Below are positions 1 to 6,986 of a stretch of DNA of 13,432 nt, piece after piece. Numbering within the stretch: the first letter of the stretch is position 1; every line of letters begins with the position of its first letter. Source of the DNA: Actinomycetota bacterium (GTDB lineage Bacteria > Actinomycetota > Humimicrobiia > Humimicrobiales > Humimicrobiaceae); NCBI GenBank assembly GCA_028696435.1, contig JAQVHC010000009.1, forward strand, positions 4,213 to 17,644, in the 5' to 3' direction. Both the position numbers and the translations under genes were made by a program. Below the pieces are notes generated by a model. That model was not told where the DNA came from. It was given only the letters and a program-made list of their open reading frames with translations, and did not search any database.

Positions 1-90
1 ACTCTTGATATCATACAAAAAACAATGAAAGCAACCTCCGACCTTTACCATGAAATTGGCTCAACAATAGAAGATAAAAAAAATAAATAA
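1..90 (+). CDS. C-terminal end of an unidentified protein (5' truncated)
   Basis: An open frame enters from the left edge and runs 29 codons to a TAA at 88-90, reading TLDIIQKTMKATSD at its start and ending in a lysine-rich tail (DKKNK). The stop is followed at once by GAGGG (91-95), the ribosome-binding site of the ABC ATPase gene that starts at 102, so this is probably the preceding gene of the same operon. The visible residues look like an amphipathic helix. A regulator of the exporter would be a common arrangement, but nothing here identifies the family and I assign no function. Confidence 0.6.
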   Translation, partial: TLDIIQKTMKATSDLYHEIGSTIEDKKNK

Positions 91-101
91 GAGGGTTTAA
101 T

Positions 102-1025
102 ATGAATCCAGCTATAAATATAAAAAATGTCAGGAAAACTCTTAATAGCAGAGAAATATTGAAGGATATAAGTTTTACTGTAGAAAAGGGCGATATCTTT
201 GGTTATCTCGGACCAAACGGCGCAGGAAAAACAACAACAATAAGAATATTGCTGGGCTTATTTCAGGCTGATTCGGGGAGTGTTGAAATTCTCGGTCAGG
301 ACATAAATATGAGTGGAACAAGGAAAAAGATTGGTTTTATCCTTGATGCAGATGGCCTTTATGATAATATGACAGCTTTGGAAAACCTTGTTTTTTATGC
401 ACGCATCTATGGAATGACCGGAACTGAAGAAATAATTAAAAAGCTCACGTCGATAGTTGGACTTGAAAATAGAATAAGTGATAGAGTAAGCGCTTATTCT
501 AAGGGAATGAGACAGAGACTTGCACTGGCCAGAGCTATGATTCATAATCCCGATATTTTAATTTTAGACGAACCTACATCAGGAGTCGACCCCTCGGGGC
601 AGATAGAAATAAGACAACTACTTATAAATATTGCGCAAAATGAGAAAAAAACCATCTTTTTAAGTTCCCATAACCTTGATGAAGTTCAGAGAATATGCAA
701 TCGTATCGCTATTATAGACAGAGGAGAAATAAAACTTTATGGTGAGCTGGAAGAACTGCGCCGTGGAATGGGAGAAGGTGTAGTTTTAATTAGAACAGCA
801 AATGATATTCCGGAATCACTGCAGCATGAACTGGAAAGCCTCGCAAGTTTTGGTCTACAGGAGAAAAAAGGGCTGGAACTCATTTTTTCACCTCTGGAAG
901 GTACAGAGATTTCTGACATAATAAGCTTTCTTGCCAGCCATGGAATAAAAATCGAAGAAGCAATAAAAAAAGAGGCATCGCTTGAAGAAATGTATGCTTC
1001 AATTTTAAAAGAGGTTGAAACTTAA
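102..1025 (+). CDS. ABC exporter ATP-binding protein (ABC-2 type)
   Basis: This 307-residue protein is the nucleotide-binding subunit of an ABC exporter, hydrolysing ATP on the cytoplasmic face for the two membrane proteins encoded next. Visible motifs are Walker A GPNGAGKTT (37-45), signature YSKGM (132-136, the divergent form common in drug and ABC-2 exporters), Walker B ILILDEPTS (152-160) and the H-loop histidine SSH (His190). The Q-loop position holds Asp82 (GFILDADGLY) instead of Gln or the Glu frequent in this group. About 85 residues follow the ATPase core, as in ABC-2 exporter ATPases. The ATG has GAGGG at 91-95, six bases upstream. The stop codon overlaps the start of the first permease by one base (TAATG), implying translational coupling. 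The substrate (drug, peptide, lipid or ion) is unknown. Confidence 0.93.
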   Translation: MNPAINIKNVRKTLNSREILKDISFTVEKGDIFGYLGPNGAGKTTTIRILLGLFQADSGSVEILGQDINMSGTRKKIGFILDADGLYDNMTALENLVFYARIYGMTGTEEIIKKLTSIVGLENRISDRVSAYSKGMRQRLALARAMIHNPDILILDEPTSGVDPSGQIEIRQLLINIAQNEKKTIFLSSHNLDEVQRICNRIAIIDRGEIKLYGELEELRRGMGEGVVLIRTANDIPESLQHELESLASFGLQEKKGLELIFSPLEGTEISDIISFLASHGIKIEEAIKKEASLEEMYASILKEVET

Positions 1026-1765
1026 TGAGTAATATATGTCTAATAACCAGTACGGGCATTAAAAATAATCTCCGATCAAAAATCGTACTTATTGTCTACA
1101 TAATTGTGTTATTGATATGCGCTTCAGCCGTAGTTATATCCATAAGTATTCTTGCAATACAACCAGAGCTGGATAAAGAGCAGCCGGATAAATTAATACT
1201 TGAACGTTATCTTGGTGTGATTGTGTACTCTACTTCGCTAATAACTATAGGAATATATTTTAATTCGTTCGCTTTCCAATCTCTGACAAGAGAAAAGTCC
1301 CGTGGTATTATAGCATCGCTTCTCGCTGCCCCATTAACAGCAAAAGATATCTGGCTGGGAAAGAGCCTTGCAATATTTATACCAGCACTAATTTTTGGAG
1401 AGGCTTTTACGCTCATCGTTCTAATCATTCTAAACTACATATACTTCATTCCCGGGACAGGTTTTCTTATCAATCCGTGGATAGCATTAAGCAGCTTTCT
1501 GGCTGCGCCGCTTATATATTTCTGTCTCAGTCTAATGACCCATCTTATCGGGCTGACCGGAAAACCGGCCAGTGCAAATGTTATAGTCAACATTTTTTTA
1601 CCGGTTATTGTATCCCTTTCGATTAACCTGGCAATGCAAAATATTCTTGATATTAATTCATGGTCTTTTACAGCAGCAAATCTGGGGATAGCTGCTATTA
1701 TTTTTATTATTACAATACCTCTACTTCGTCGCCTTACAAATGAGAATATAGTTTTATCAGGTTAG
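1025..1765 (+). CDS. ABC-2 type exporter permease, first paralogue
   Basis: A 246-residue integral membrane protein with about six hydrophobic segments (near 18-45, 64-84, 114-141, 150-176, 184-204 and 213-233). It is the membrane-spanning partner of the ATPase at 102-1025, and its ATG overlaps that gene's stop by one base. Between the second and third segments lies REKSRGIIASLLAAPLTAKD (89-108), followed by IWLGKSLA. This amphipathic stretch before a membrane segment is typical of ABC-2 permeases and probably contacts the ATPase. The C-terminus reads LLRRLTNENIVLSG, nearly the same as the end of the next gene, so the two permeases are paralogues and probably form a heterodimer. The transported substrate cannot be read from the sequence. 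Confidence 0.88.
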   Translation: MSNICLITSTGIKNNLRSKIVLIVYIIVLLICASAVVISISILAIQPELDKEQPDKLILERYLGVIVYSTSLITIGIYFNSFAFQSLTREKSRGIIASLLAAPLTAKDIWLGKSLAIFIPALIFGEAFTLIVLIILNYIYFIPGTGFLINPWIALSSFLAAPLIYFCLSLMTHLIGLTGKPASANVIVNIFLPVIVSLSINLAMQNILDINSWSFTAANLGIAAIIFIITIPLLRRLTNENIVLSG

Positions 1766-1792
1766 AATAAGGAGTGTTGAATAAGGAGTGTT
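1765..1792 (+). repeat. exact 14-bp tandem duplication carrying a ribosome-binding site
   Basis: GAATAAGGAGTGTT occurs twice head to tail, at 1765-1778 and 1779-1792. Each copy contains a strong Shine-Dalgarno AAGGAG. The first copy begins on the last base of the upstream TAG stop, so the duplication arose exactly at the junction of the two permease genes. It leaves two alternative SD/start combinations for the second permease. Confidence 0.95.
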
Positions 1793-1794
1793 AC

Positions 1795-2544
1795 TTGAAA
1801 AAGATTATTATCATTTTTAATCGGGACCTAAAAGAACTCCAGAAGACAAATGCCTTTTTAATCATAGCTATTGCATTTTTAATAATTACCATTGCAGTTT
1901 CTGTAATCGCCTGTATCTCTTTAAAGAGGCAGGAATGGCTTTCACAAATAATCGCCAGGCCCCTCCTTGAAATGATAATAAGTCTTATTATTTATTTTAT
2001 ATCATTTTCTATCTTTATAACTTTTATATGGGCATTTGCCAGCCTGCCTGTAATTAAAGAGAAAGTAAATGGTAATATTGAATCTTTACTGGCCACTCCC
2101 CTCTCTCCAGTACAAATCTGGATGGGTAAAAGTCTGGCAATATTTTTACCTGCCTTTATTTTTTCTACTATTTCAACAACAGTAGTTTTATTTGCAGTTA
2201 ATCTTTTTACAATTAAACCGGCCACAGGAAATATGATATTCCCGGCTCCTGCACTGCTTACAGGCCTTCTTATCAATCCTTTACTCTTTTTTGGGTTGCT
2301 TCTTATAATTATGCTTTTAAATCTGGCAAACAATCCGGACCTGGCTATAGTCCCCTCCTTTGTAATTGGATTTGGTTTAATGATGGGAGTCCCTCTGGGG
2401 GTAGCTGCAGGAAAAATAAATCTTTCTTCCTGGACTTTTTGCTTATGGTACCTCGGCGGTGCACTGGTACTGTTTATAATTGTTTGTTTTCTCTTAAGGC
2501 TTCTTACTAAGGAGAATATTGTTCTTTCAAGTAAAGGTGAATAG
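1795..2544 (+). CDS. ABC-2 type exporter permease, second paralogue
   Basis: A membrane protein of 249 residues with about six hydrophobic segments, paralogous to the upstream permease. Shared landmarks are KEKVNGNIESLLATPLSP followed by IWMGKSLAIF, and the C-terminal LLRLLTKENIVLSS. It is probably the second half of a heterodimeric exporter channel driven by the ATPase at 102. I chose TTG at 1795, giving MKKIIIIFNR, because AAGGAG at 1783-1788 lies six bases upstream. The longer open frame from GTG at 1774 (256 residues) has an SD that overlaps its own start codon and looks like a by-product of the 14-bp duplication. The gene follows the first permease by 29 bases, and no terminator hairpin is seen after its TAG. 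Confidence 0.85.
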   Translation: MKKIIIIFNRDLKELQKTNAFLIIAIAFLIITIAVSVIACISLKRQEWLSQIIARPLLEMIISLIIYFISFSIFITFIWAFASLPVIKEKVNGNIESLLATPLSPVQIWMGKSLAIFLPAFIFSTISTTVVLFAVNLFTIKPATGNMIFPAPALLTGLLINPLLFFGLLLIIMLLNLANNPDLAIVPSFVIGFGLMMGVPLGVAAGKINLSSWTFCLWYLGGALVLFIIVCFLLRLLTKENIVLSSKGE

Positions 2545-2590
2545 GACTATTTTAATTATTATAATCACCGCATTAATTATTAATTTTATT

Positions 2591-2701
2591 GACGACTCTT
2601 TCCTGATTGCTCTTTCCTGAAGACTCTTTATTGACTACTCTTTATTGACTACTCTTTATTGATGACTCTTATTGATTGCTCTTTATTGATTGCTCACTCT
2701 T
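2591..2701. repeat. eight-unit degenerate 14-bp tandem array between convergent genes
   Basis: Eight consecutive units begin at 2591, 2605, 2619, 2633, 2647, 2661 (13 bp), 2674 and 2688. The consensus is close to GAYTRCTCTTTATT. Units four and five are identical (GACTACTCTTTATT), and CTCTT is the most conserved core. The array fills most of the space between the exporter operon (+) and the MFS gene (-). It extends into the MFS gene, so that gene's stop (2683-2685) and last codons lie in units seven and eight. There are no spacers, so it is a minisatellite-like array and not CRISPR. Confidence 0.93.
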
Positions 2702-3915
2702 ACCATACGATTCATTTTTAAATACAACAGAAGAGCTATCACCTGGGTGGCGCATGTAAAAACAATAATTATTCCAATACGATTCAGATCATACAGCCAT
2801 CCCATCAGTGCCGCTCCGCCAAGAAGTGCAAGACCATAGCTTGTATTGAAAATACCGTAACCGGTCCCACGTTTACTAAAAGGCGCAATATCTGCAATAG
2901 CCGAACGCATAATAGTTTCGTGGGTTCCTATAACGATGCCAAAGATAACCATACCAATAATAATCGGCATTACCGTGTTTCTTAGTGTCAGAAACGGAAG
3001 CAACAGTGACAGGATAGGAATGATAACCAGGACAAGAAGCCCTCCTTTTTCCATTCCGGTTCTCTTTTTTATATGGTCATATGCTTTACCGATAATAAGA
3101 GCAGCTATGGCATCAACAAACATAGCAACTGAGTAAAGCAGTGTAATATTTCCATCAGACATAAGGTTATTATCCTTAAGGTGATAACCAATCAGGCTGA
3201 AATTTACAAATCCGAGCGTGCAGAAGAAAGTAAAAGCTGTATAAATCCAGAACACCGGTTTGAGATGTTCGGAATGAAATTCTCTTTTTGTGCTATCAGG
3301 AATTAGCTTATCCCTTTCAATTCTGCGCCACGCATAGAATAAAAAGAATATAAGCAGAACAAATGGGATAAAGAGTATTTTGTAGCCTGTCTGATATTGA
3401 GCAACTCCATTTTTTTCAGCCAGATAAAAAACGAGTGTAAAAATTAAAGGGCCAACAAAGGCACCAACCTGGTCAAGTGCCTCCTGGATTCCAAAAGCAA
3501 ATCCAACACCAACCTGATTTTCCGCAACTCCTGACAGAATTGTATCTCTTGCTGGATTACGAAGGGATTTTCCAATTCGTTCTATAAGAATAAGGACAAC
3601 TATAATATTCCAGTTCCTGGTAAAACCAATTAACGGGACTGCAAGCAGCATGCCGTAACCTAAAAATATAAAAAGCCAGTATTTACCGCTTTTATCTGAC
3701 AGAATACCGGCAATTAATCTCAAAAAATATCCGAGGAACTCTCCAATACCAAAGACCAGCCCGACTGTCGCTGCACTTATGCCCAGCAGATTAAAATACT
3801 GGCTGTTAGCGCTGCGCGCAGATTCATAGACCATATCCCCCAGCATACTGATAATGCCAAATATAATAATTGCGGTAACAGCCGGCGTAAAACGAGTCTT
3901 TGATCTGCTATTCAT
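2683..3915 (-). CDS. major facilitator superfamily transporter, probable efflux permease
   Basis: A 410-residue protein with about twelve hydrophobic segments, the usual size and topology for MFS. Visible landmarks are the N-terminal GDMVYESARSA (26-36), a motif-A-like loop GILSDKSGKY (70-79) after the second segment, RNPARDTILSG (119-129), and a second cytoplasmic loop GKAYDHIKKRTG (276-287) that echoes motif A in the C-terminal half. The central loop (about 195-220) is charged. The start ATG at 3913-3915 has AGGGG seven bases upstream on the minus strand. The last codons read into the 14-bp tandem array, so the C-terminal VRVSNQ is partly repeat-derived. The gene is monocistronic, convergent with the ABC exporter and divergent from plsY. 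The substrate is unknown; arabinose-efflux-like and drug-efflux-like annotations are common for such proteins. Confidence 0.9.
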   Translation of the reverse strand: MNSRSKTRFTPAVTAIIIFGIISMLGDMVYESARSANSQYFNLLGISAATVGLVFGIGEFLGYFLRLIAGILSDKSGKYWLFIFLGYGMLLAVPLIGFTRNWNIIVVLILIERIGKSLRNPARDTILSGVAENQVGVGFAFGIQEALDQVGAFVGPLIFTLVFYLAEKNGVAQYQTGYKILFIPFVLLIFFLFYAWRRIERDKLIPDSTKREFHSEHLKPVFWIYTAFTFFCTLGFVNFSLIGYHLKDNNLMSDGNITLLYSVAMFVDAIAALIIGKAYDHIKKRTGMEKGGLLVLVIIPILSLLLPFLTLRNTVMPIIIGMVIFGIVIGTHETIMRSAIADIAPFSKRGTGYGIFNTSYGLALLGGAALMGWLYDLNRIGIIIVFTCATQVIALLLYLKMNRMVRVSNQ

Positions 3916-3945
3916 TCTTATACCCCTATTATCATTTTTATTGCT

Positions 3946-3964
3946 ATAATAAGTTTCTTATTAT
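3946..3964. promoter_or_regulatory. perfect 19-bp palindrome upstream of the MFS gene, operator candidate
   Basis: ATAATAAG-TTT-CTTATTAT has perfect 8-base arms around a 3-base centre. It lies 30 bases upstream of the MFS start codon and downstream of the candidate TATAAT at 3980-3985, a repressor-like position. It resembles the palindrome next to the plsY start across the same intergenic region. In AT-rich DNA such symmetry can occur by chance. Confidence 0.45.
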
Positions 3965-3979
3965 TATAAAAATAAAAAA

Positions 3980-4008
3980 ATTATAGCTTCTTTTGTTAAA
4001 TAAAACCA
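3980..4008 (-). promoter_or_regulatory. candidate promoter for the MFS gene
   Basis: On the minus strand a perfect TATAAT occupies 3985-3980, preceded after 17 bases by TGGTTT (4008-4003), a weak -35 element. Initiation would fall near 3973, giving a leader of about 57 bases that contains the 19-bp palindrome. Confidence 0.4.
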
Positions 4009-4062
4009 TTAATACTTATTCCACTAATGGGGGAGGCTTATATTTTATTTTTTAAACTAATT

Positions 4063-4093
4063 TCTAAAATAATCTAAAATAACCTTAAAATAA
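4063..4093 (+). repeat. short tandem repeat, 10-bp unit
   Basis: TCTAAAATAA is present exactly at 4063-4072 and 4073-4082, followed by a degenerate third copy CCTTAAAATAA (4083-4093). It lies between the divergent MFS and plsY genes. Confidence 0.8.
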
Positions 4094-4122
4094 CAGCAAA
4101 TACATGATAAAGTTATTATCTA

Positions 4123-4143
4123 TATAATAATTTAATTATTATA
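4123..4143. promoter_or_regulatory. 21-bp palindrome overlapping the plsY -10 region, operator candidate
   Basis: TATAATAAT-TTA-ATTATTATA has perfect 9-base arms around a 3-base centre and ends three bases before the plsY ATG. Its left arm begins with TATAAT (4123-4128), the best -10 candidate for plsY, with no good -35 upstream. Transcription from it would start near 4135 and give an almost leaderless mRNA. The symmetry and core (ATAATAA...TTATTAT) match the palindrome at 3946-3964, so one regulator could act on both genes. That link is inference. Confidence 0.45.
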
Positions 4144-4146
4144 AAC

Positions 4147-4782
4147 ATGGAAATTACAGAAATAATAAGAATTATTTTATTTGTAATACTCTCTTATCTT
4201 ATAGGTTCAATACCATTCTGCAATATCATTGCAAAAATTCACAGCAACAAGGATTTAAGAGAAATCGGAGATGGAAATCCTGGCGGTTGGAATCTTGTAT
4301 TTAACATTTCGAAATACTGGGGAGCTGTCGGAATTGCACTGGATTTGCTCAAGGGTTTTCTTCCCTATTTTATGGTCCTGAAAATCACCGGAATAGAGAT
4401 CGCAGCTATAATCGCAGGATGTGCTGCTGTGGCTGGACATAATTACTCTCCTTACCTGAAATTATCAGGCGGAAAGGGACTGGCTGCCACAATAGGCCTA
4501 TTGTTTGCAATCAGCCCTTATGCAATTATAGCTTATGGAATTAGCATGCTTTTTTCGTTATTTTTTATAAGGAATATGATATGGGCAGTTATCCTGTCAA
4601 TTACTTTTTCTGGCATATTTTTATGCATGATCAAAAACACTTTAATTTACCTTGTTATGGTAAGTCTGCTTTTAATAATAATTGTTCCTAAATATATTAA
4701 CCATTCAATTGCAATTGGAATTAACTTCAAATTCAGAAAAGAGAAAACTTTAAAAGATCTGTTTACGCCAAAGATTAGATAA
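4147..4782 (+). CDS. plsY: glycerol-3-phosphate acyltransferase, PlsY family
   Basis: PlsY is a membrane enzyme that transfers an acyl chain from acyl-phosphate to glycerol-3-phosphate, making lysophosphatidic acid, the first step of phospholipid synthesis in most bacteria. The 211-residue protein has the family motifs in order: GSIPF (20-24), GDGNPGGWN (41-49), DLLKG (66-70) and GHNYSPYLKLSGGKGLA (97-113). Hydrophobic segments flank them at about 5-23, 75-97, 112-150 and 160-180, and the basic tail is cytoplasmic. The second motif departs from the classical GSGNPGATN by having D, G and W, so this may be a PlsY-like variant or second copy and not the main PlsY. No Shine-Dalgarno is visible before the ATG. 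The start is chosen because it precedes the first membrane segment. The gene is alone on its strand; its stop abuts the stop of the convergent glycosyltransferase. Confidence 0.9.
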   Translation: MEITEIIRIILFVILSYLIGSIPFCNIIAKIHSNKDLREIGDGNPGGWNLVFNISKYWGAVGIALDLLKGFLPYFMVLKITGIEIAAIIAGCAAVAGHNYSPYLKLSGGKGLAATIGLLFAISPYAIIAYGISMLFSLFFIRNMIWAVILSITFSGIFLCMIKNTLIYLVMVSLLLIIIVPKYINHSIAIGINFKFRKEKTLKDLFTPKIR

Positions 4783-5979
4783 TTATTCATAATCACTGTC
4801 ATTAACAAGAATCACTTCATCTTTATTCCTTACATCATATATTCTGCCTTTCCAGCTTACACCTTCACCTATCAGAGCACTGCATATTGAATTTATTGCA
4901 ATCAACATTAGATACACAATAGAAAAAGGGTAAAGTAATATATCTGCAGCTTTACACTTAAATCTTATGGAAAAAATTATTTTAGTCAACAGGATAATAG
5001 TCACCTGTAAAATTACCAACCTCATTATTATTGTTGGCCATTCAAATATTATTCCCAGAGGAAACATTATAAAAGGGAATAAAAAAACTGCCGGGAAAAG
5101 GACTAAAACAATTAATACCGCATAAATTTTATAATCAAAAGCAGCAAATAGAACCTTTGAATACCCTCTTACTACTTCTGAAAAATTCTTATACATCCTG
5201 CAATATAAATTATTCCGACCATCAAAAATCATAAATTTATATCCATATTTTTTTACGCGTTTGGATATTTTTATGTCCTCCAGCACCTCACTTTTAATAG
5301 ATTCATGCCCTCCAATTTTTTCATACACATCTTTCTTAAAAAGCATGAATTGCCCTATTGCCGCACAGAAAAGTGGATTTTTTGATCTCTCTACAAGAAA
5401 AAGTGGTAAAAAACATAGTATCATATAACTTCCAAATGGCACTATCATTCTCTCATGTATAGTAACCATTATCTGTTTTGCAAATACAGAAAGGGCTCCC
5501 AGTTTATAATTTAAAAGGCATGCCAGCGCACTGGATATAGAATCAGGGAAATGAATGGTATCCGCATCAGTAAACAATAGATAATCTCCCCTTGCATATC
5601 CAGCGAGTTGATGGCAGGCATAGTTTTTACCCATCCAGCCTTTTTTAAGTTTTTTACCATTATATAGTTTAATTCTGCTGTCTTTCTTAGAAAGCTCTGC
5701 CACTATCTTACCGGTGTTATCAGTGGAGTTATCATTAAGCACTATTATCTCAATATTTTTATAATCCTGCTTTGTAAGTGATAATAAGCATTTTTTTATA
5801 TTTTCTTCTTCATTTCTTGCAGGAATAAGTACTGATATGAGAGGACTATTATTAATTATATGTTGTGGAAGTTTAAATCTTGAAGAATCCTTAAAAAGGA
5901 TATTATTAAGAAGATAATTTAACAGCACTAATAAAAGAATTGCTGTAATTATATATTGATATAATAAAAAAATATCCAT
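4783..5979 (-). CDS. membrane-anchored family 2 glycosyltransferase
   Basis: The 398-residue protein has an N-terminal hydrophobic anchor (about 4-28), a GT-A catalytic domain (about 46-270) and a C-terminal hydrophobic region (about 284-370, three or four segments). Catalytic landmarks are SVLIPARNEEEN (49-60) and LNDNSTDNTG (81-90) for nucleotide-sugar binding, DAD at 138-140 as the metal-binding DxD motif, VLEDIKI (Glu234/Asp235, probable catalytic base region) and VRGYSK (270-275) in the place of the usual QxxRW. GWMGKNYACHQLAGYARGD (114-132) and WKGR near the C-terminus resemble the CrtQ/HpnB-like group, which glycosylates lipids and terpenoids. The target here is probably a membrane lipid. 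The ATG at 5977-5979 has only a weak SD. It ends back to back with plsY. Confidence 0.87.
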   Translation of the reverse strand: MDIFLLYQYIITAILLLVLLNYLLNNILFKDSSRFKLPQHIINNSPLISVLIPARNEEENIKKCLLSLTKQDYKNIEIIVLNDNSTDNTGKIVAELSKKDSRIKLYNGKKLKKGWMGKNYACHQLAGYARGDYLLFTDADTIHFPDSISSALACLLNYKLGALSVFAKQIMVTIHERMIVPFGSYMILCFLPLFLVERSKNPLFCAAIGQFMLFKKDVYEKIGGHESIKSEVLEDIKISKRVKKYGYKFMIFDGRNNLYCRMYKNFSEVVRGYSKVLFAAFDYKIYAVLIVLVLFPAVFLFPFIMFPLGIIFEWPTIIMRLVILQVTIILLTKIIFSIRFKCKAADILLYPFSIVYLMLIAINSICSALIGEGVSWKGRIYDVRNKDEVILVNDSDYE

Positions 5980-6040
5980 TTCTATCTTTGTTCTGCTTAA
6001 AAATAATCCAGTTTTACTATTTTACATTGTTAAATTTTAC

Positions 6041-6058
6041 ATTTTATAATTATAAAAT
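6041..6058. promoter_or_regulatory. perfect 18-bp AT-only palindrome upstream of the glycosyltransferase
   Basis: ATTTTATAATTATAAAAT is fully self-complementary. It lies between the DUF72 stop (6074) and the glycosyltransferase start (5979), 62 bases upstream of that start. TATAAT can be read on both strands within it, so it may hold a -10 element or an operator. The low complexity allows chance occurrence. Confidence 0.35.
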
Positions 6059-6073
6059 ATTATAATTATGTAA

Positions 6074-6802
6074 TCATGAAACCATCTTTATTAATGTTCT
6101 GGCATTATCGACAGCAAAAGCCTCCGTATCATTATTAAAGTAGACATAATTTTCAATGCCACCTTTTAAATTATTTTTAATCAATACAGAAATTTTTTTA
6201 AGCTCATCTTCTGAATAGCAGGAGCTATAAAGACTGGCTGAACCATGCATCCTTATATAACAGAAATCTGCTGTAATTTTTTCTACATATGGAAAGCAGG
6301 GTGCCGATGAAATCACAATAGCGCACCCGAAATCTTCAAGTAGCTTATATATTTCCTCTGTAAACCAGCTCTCATTTCTGAACTCAAATGCATACTTATA
6401 ATTTTGCGGAAGTGTCTCCAGAAAATTTTTAAGTACCGACTTATCTTTTTTTAGGCCGGGAGGAAGTTGGAACAAAAACGGACCTCTTTTTTCTTCCAAT
6501 CCTTCTGCAGCTTTAAATAAGCGTTCAAGTGGCTCGTTACAGTTTACAAGCCTTTTTATATGGGTAATATATCTGGAAGCTTTTATAGAAAAAATAAATT
6601 TTTCTCCTGTATTATTCCTCCAGTTAATAAAAGTCTGGATTTCTGGCAGATGGTAAAAGCTGCTGTTTATTTCAACAGTATCAAACTCTTTTGAATAATA
6701 TTCCAGCCACCTGTTTTTCTTTACATCTTCAGGATAAAACTTTCCAGACCAGTGATTATAACTCCACCCGGAAGTGCCAATGTGAATTAAAGAATTAATC
6801 AT
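6074..6802 (-). CDS. DUF72 (YecE-like) TIM-barrel protein
   Basis: A 242-residue soluble protein with the hallmark strings of the DUF72 family: IGTSGWSYNHW (8-18), FDTVEINSSFYHLP (40-53), FSIKASRYITH (71-81), FQLPPGL (111-117), FEFRNESW (139-146), YIRMHG (182-187) and YVYFNND (219-225). The family folds as a TIM barrel and is widespread in bacteria and archaea; its biochemical role is not established. The length is normal for the family and all conserved blocks are present, so the gene looks intact. The ATG at 6800-6802 has GGA five bases upstream as a modest SD. It lies 172 bases downstream of aldolase and 94 bases upstream of the glycosyltransferase on the same strand, and co-transcription is possible but not shown. 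Confidence 0.92.
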   Translation of the reverse strand: MINSLIHIGTSGWSYNHWSGKFYPEDVKKNRWLEYYSKEFDTVEINSSFYHLPEIQTFINWRNNTGEKFIFSIKASRYITHIKRLVNCNEPLERLFKAAEGLEEKRGPFLFQLPPGLKKDKSVLKNFLETLPQNYKYAFEFRNESWFTEEIYKLLEDFGCAIVISSAPCFPYVEKITADFCYIRMHGSASLYSSCYSEDELKKISVLIKNNLKGGIENYVYFNNDTEAFAVDNARTLIKMVS

Positions 6803-6960
6803 TTTATTCCATGAAAGAATAAAAAACTCTATTAAACACTGTAAGTATAATCCAGTTATTGCTGGCTATTATTTACATGTCACTTTATACTATTTTTTAT
6901 TTATATACACTAATACCGCAGGGACATGATATTATTTTGACAGGACATTATTTATATATG

Positions 6961-6986
6961 TCTACTTGTTATATCTACTTGTTATA
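6961..6986. repeat. exact 13-bp tandem duplication over the aldolase stop codon
   Basis: TCTACTTGTTATA occurs at 6961-6973 and again at 6974-6986. On the minus strand the inner copy encodes the last three residues (Tyr-Asn-Lys) and the TAG stop of aldolase, and the outer copy repeats these bases just past the stop. Confidence 0.95.

Noticed and set aside
2591..2701. CRISPR array
   Set aside because: The 14-bp units are contiguous without spacers and there are no cas genes.
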